From positions 1-42,023 of the forward strand of contig NMRA01001187.1 in NCBI GenBank assembly GCA_002633005.1: a stretch of DNA of 42,023 bases, in the 5' to 3' direction. Source of the stretch: Phoronis australis (taxonomy: Eukaryota > Phoronida > Phoronidae). Below are positions 40,331 through 42,023 of the stretch, in pieces (the first letter of the stretch is position 1; each line of letters begins with the position of its first letter). The position numbers and the translations under genes were made by a program. Under the pieces are notes generated by a model. That model saw only the letters and a program-made list of their open reading frames with translations, made no database searches and was not told where the DNA came from.

Positions 40331-40895
40331 GCCAGAGAACAAAATATCGAAAGGGATTCAAGAAACACAGCAAATCTAAAAAACAAGTCCTCTTACCGTA
40401 TCTCAGCACTTCAATTTCAGTTCAGAGATAATAGTTTTCATCTTAAATCTTCTTATTCTTCACCTTATTAACCCGCCGTATCACTGTATGTTAAGGCCGC
40501 CATTCTACCTCTACAATTCCTGGCAACAGGCGCATTGTAATCCCTTGTCGGCGAGTCATAACAAGCGTCGAAAGCAGTTGTGGGAAAAGTTGTGTGAGAA
40601 GTTTGTGCTGCACTTATTTCTTTATGTGTGCCTACGTTTTGCAGGGTTTCCAAAAGACGAGGAGGGGAGGGAAGTTAAAAACAGTTCGCTTCCCTGTCAG
40701 GTACATTTCTCATCATAACTTAGTCATCTATAATTCCTCCATCCCCAAATGGAATTCCAGATTTTGTTTGCCGTTTTCTAAGTAGACGTCTCGTCCCGTT
40801 CACTGCCACTGGTGAACTCTGGATGCCTGCACCATAGACTATAGATAGGGACTGTCAACTCCCGTTAGAGCGCGTTGCGCATGTCGCGGACGTGC
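40331..40895. other. No gene recognised
   Basis: No motif-bearing frame. Confidence 0.4.
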
Positions 40896-40896
40896 G

Positions 40897-41711
40897 ACGC
40901 AGAATGGTGAATGTTGGCCAAATCCCCTTTTGTCCACTGACGTCACACGCATGCTGGCGCCCCCCAATGGAGGTTAGGAGACTTTGCACTGGTAGCCTGC
41001 CCTTGTAGAATCTGCAGTTTGTTTACACAACTGGTAACTCGACTCAGGGTGATGACTGATATCATTTGTATCAAACAAAGATACTCTATACCGATACATT
41101 TGCTTGTATTCCAGGCCACGGACAGTGCTGTTCTTGAATGGAATTATTTACGGATTTTTAGGCAAACCTTTCGCAAATGCAACTCGCCGACTTAGAATGA
41201 ACAAAACATACCATTTTGGTCGACATAACTTTCAATATTTTAATATGAAAAACAAAATAACCGAATGCTCGGCCGCATTCAACTCACAGGCAGCAGGCGT
41301 CTTATCACTGCCGTAAATCATGAGAAGCTCAAACGTAGGTTTTACACAACCTCTGCATACTTAAGTATCGTGGCCATTTGCAGTAGGCCCCAGTACCCGC
41401 GGACGCAGGACTCAGTTCATACACTCAACCGAGCAAAATTATCAACATGTATCATGCCGCAACCTCAGAATTCCCTATGTAACATACCACAAAAACATTC
41501 TTAATTCTTAGATTTTGAGGATTGACGAAAGTCACGATACATAGAATTATCCGCAAATCTGTGACTTGTCTGATGCTACTTGGTCCGTATTGATAGACTA
41601 AATCAGTGATTAACTCGGTTTACGAGTTCTCATGGCCTCCACTGGGGGCGCCAGCATGCGTGTGATGTCAGTGGACAAAAGGGGATTTGGCCAACATTCA
41701 CCGTTCTGCGG
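40897..41711. mobile_element. Inverted-repeat element with 75-bp arms
   Basis: Left arm 40897-40973 and right arm 41636-41711 are reverse complements: CGCAGAATGGTGAATGTTGG, CCAAATCCCCTTTTGTCCAC, TGACGTCACACGCATGCTGG and CGCCCCC. The 660-bp interior has no recognised domain (frames 41104-41316 and 41265-41504 are uninformative). The arm words CGCATGCTGGCGCCCCC are GC-rich and contain a CRE-like TGACGTCA on the left, altered to TGATGTCA (reading TGACATCA in reverse) on the right. Confidence 0.75.
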
Positions 41712-41737
41712 ACCACGGGACATAAGCAAGGTACCTA

Positions 41738-41935
41738 AACTACACGGTCAACGGACTCAAAAACACGGGAACGGACGCATGAACACGACTCACGTACCGG
41801 CAAACACCGTCCACTGACTCACAAACACGGGAACGGACTCACAAAACACGATCCACGCACCCAAATACACGGGACACGGACTCATATTCACGAAGAAACA
41901 CGGTTAACGGACCGCCAAACACGATCCACGCCGAT
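41738..41935 (+). repeat. Degenerate minisatellite of about 20-bp units
   Basis: Repeated GGACTCACAAACACGGGAAC with variants (ACACGATCCACGC, CACGGTTAACGGAC). Around nine imperfect units. Confidence 0.75.
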
Positions 41936-41949
41936 AAAGCATGCCATAA

Positions 41950-42023
41950 GGTGGCACTGAATAGTTAGGCTGCGGCCGCGGCCAATTTGCACTGCCAAAA
42001 TATAGAAATTTTGGGGTAGGCCA
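41950..42023 (+). repeat. Dispersed repeat Q, copy 2 (cut by window end)
   Basis: Same words as 4750-4823 in the same orientation: GGTGGCACTGAATAGTTAGG, GGCCGCGG, AATTTGCACT, CCAAAATA, GGTAGGCCA. Confidence 0.65.

Overview
The window looks like invertebrate animal nuclear DNA, not bacterial. It has GT-AG introns with consistent phases, AATAAA signals, long intergenic spans without open frames, and remnants of typically metazoan transposons (Kolobok/THAP, ZMYM1-like hAT, mariner, CR1/L2-like LINEs, BEL/Pao). The overall repeat mix suggests a marine deuterostome (hemichordate, echinoderm or amphioxus), but that is a low-confidence inference.

Only one gene appears intact: a three-exon, 141-residue, secreted and probably GPI-anchored Ly6/three-finger (quiver-like) protein at 22676-25967 on the plus strand. 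Both of its introns are phase 1. Intron 1 (1.9 kb) holds a Harbinger-like MITE, a Penelope-type hammerhead-ribozyme-like fold and a tRNA-like SINE remnant.

The rest is a layered transposon landscape. 0-6 kb: hAT-like terminus, MITEs, a degraded Kolobok copy and local duplications. 6.97-11.14 kb: a nearly full-length but broken hAT (ZMYM1-like) transposase gene with four recognisable exons. Its N-terminus carries a PIP-box-like motif, and its zinc-finger codons have turned into a 210-bp two-module tandem repeat. 11.9-14.8 kb: two minus-strand LINE relics. 15.77-18.71 kb: two Kolobok-type elements side by side sharing one TTAA, each carrying a broken THAP exon. 19.6-22.2 kb: a CATG-ended MITE family, a LINE tail, and a GC-rich minisatellite with a 353-base assembly gap. 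26.9-28.7 kb: a pair of direct dispersed repeats. 29.2-31.7 kb: a mariner-like pseudogene split by a MITE, and a LINE RNase H tail. 32.3-34.1 kb: an inverted-repeat element. 35.7-38.8 kb: copies of families also seen at the left end, in opposite orientation. 39.0-40.0 kb: a BEL/Pao gag relic cut by a hAT-like terminus. 40.9-41.9 kb: another inverted-repeat element and a degenerate minisatellite.

No operon or multi-gene system is visible. The most informative observations are molecular-evolutionary: the repeat born from zinc-finger codons, the paired Kolobok insertions with long TIRs that include the THAP start, datable nested insertions, and the Ly6 gene itself. All calls are from reading the sequence; no database search was possible.
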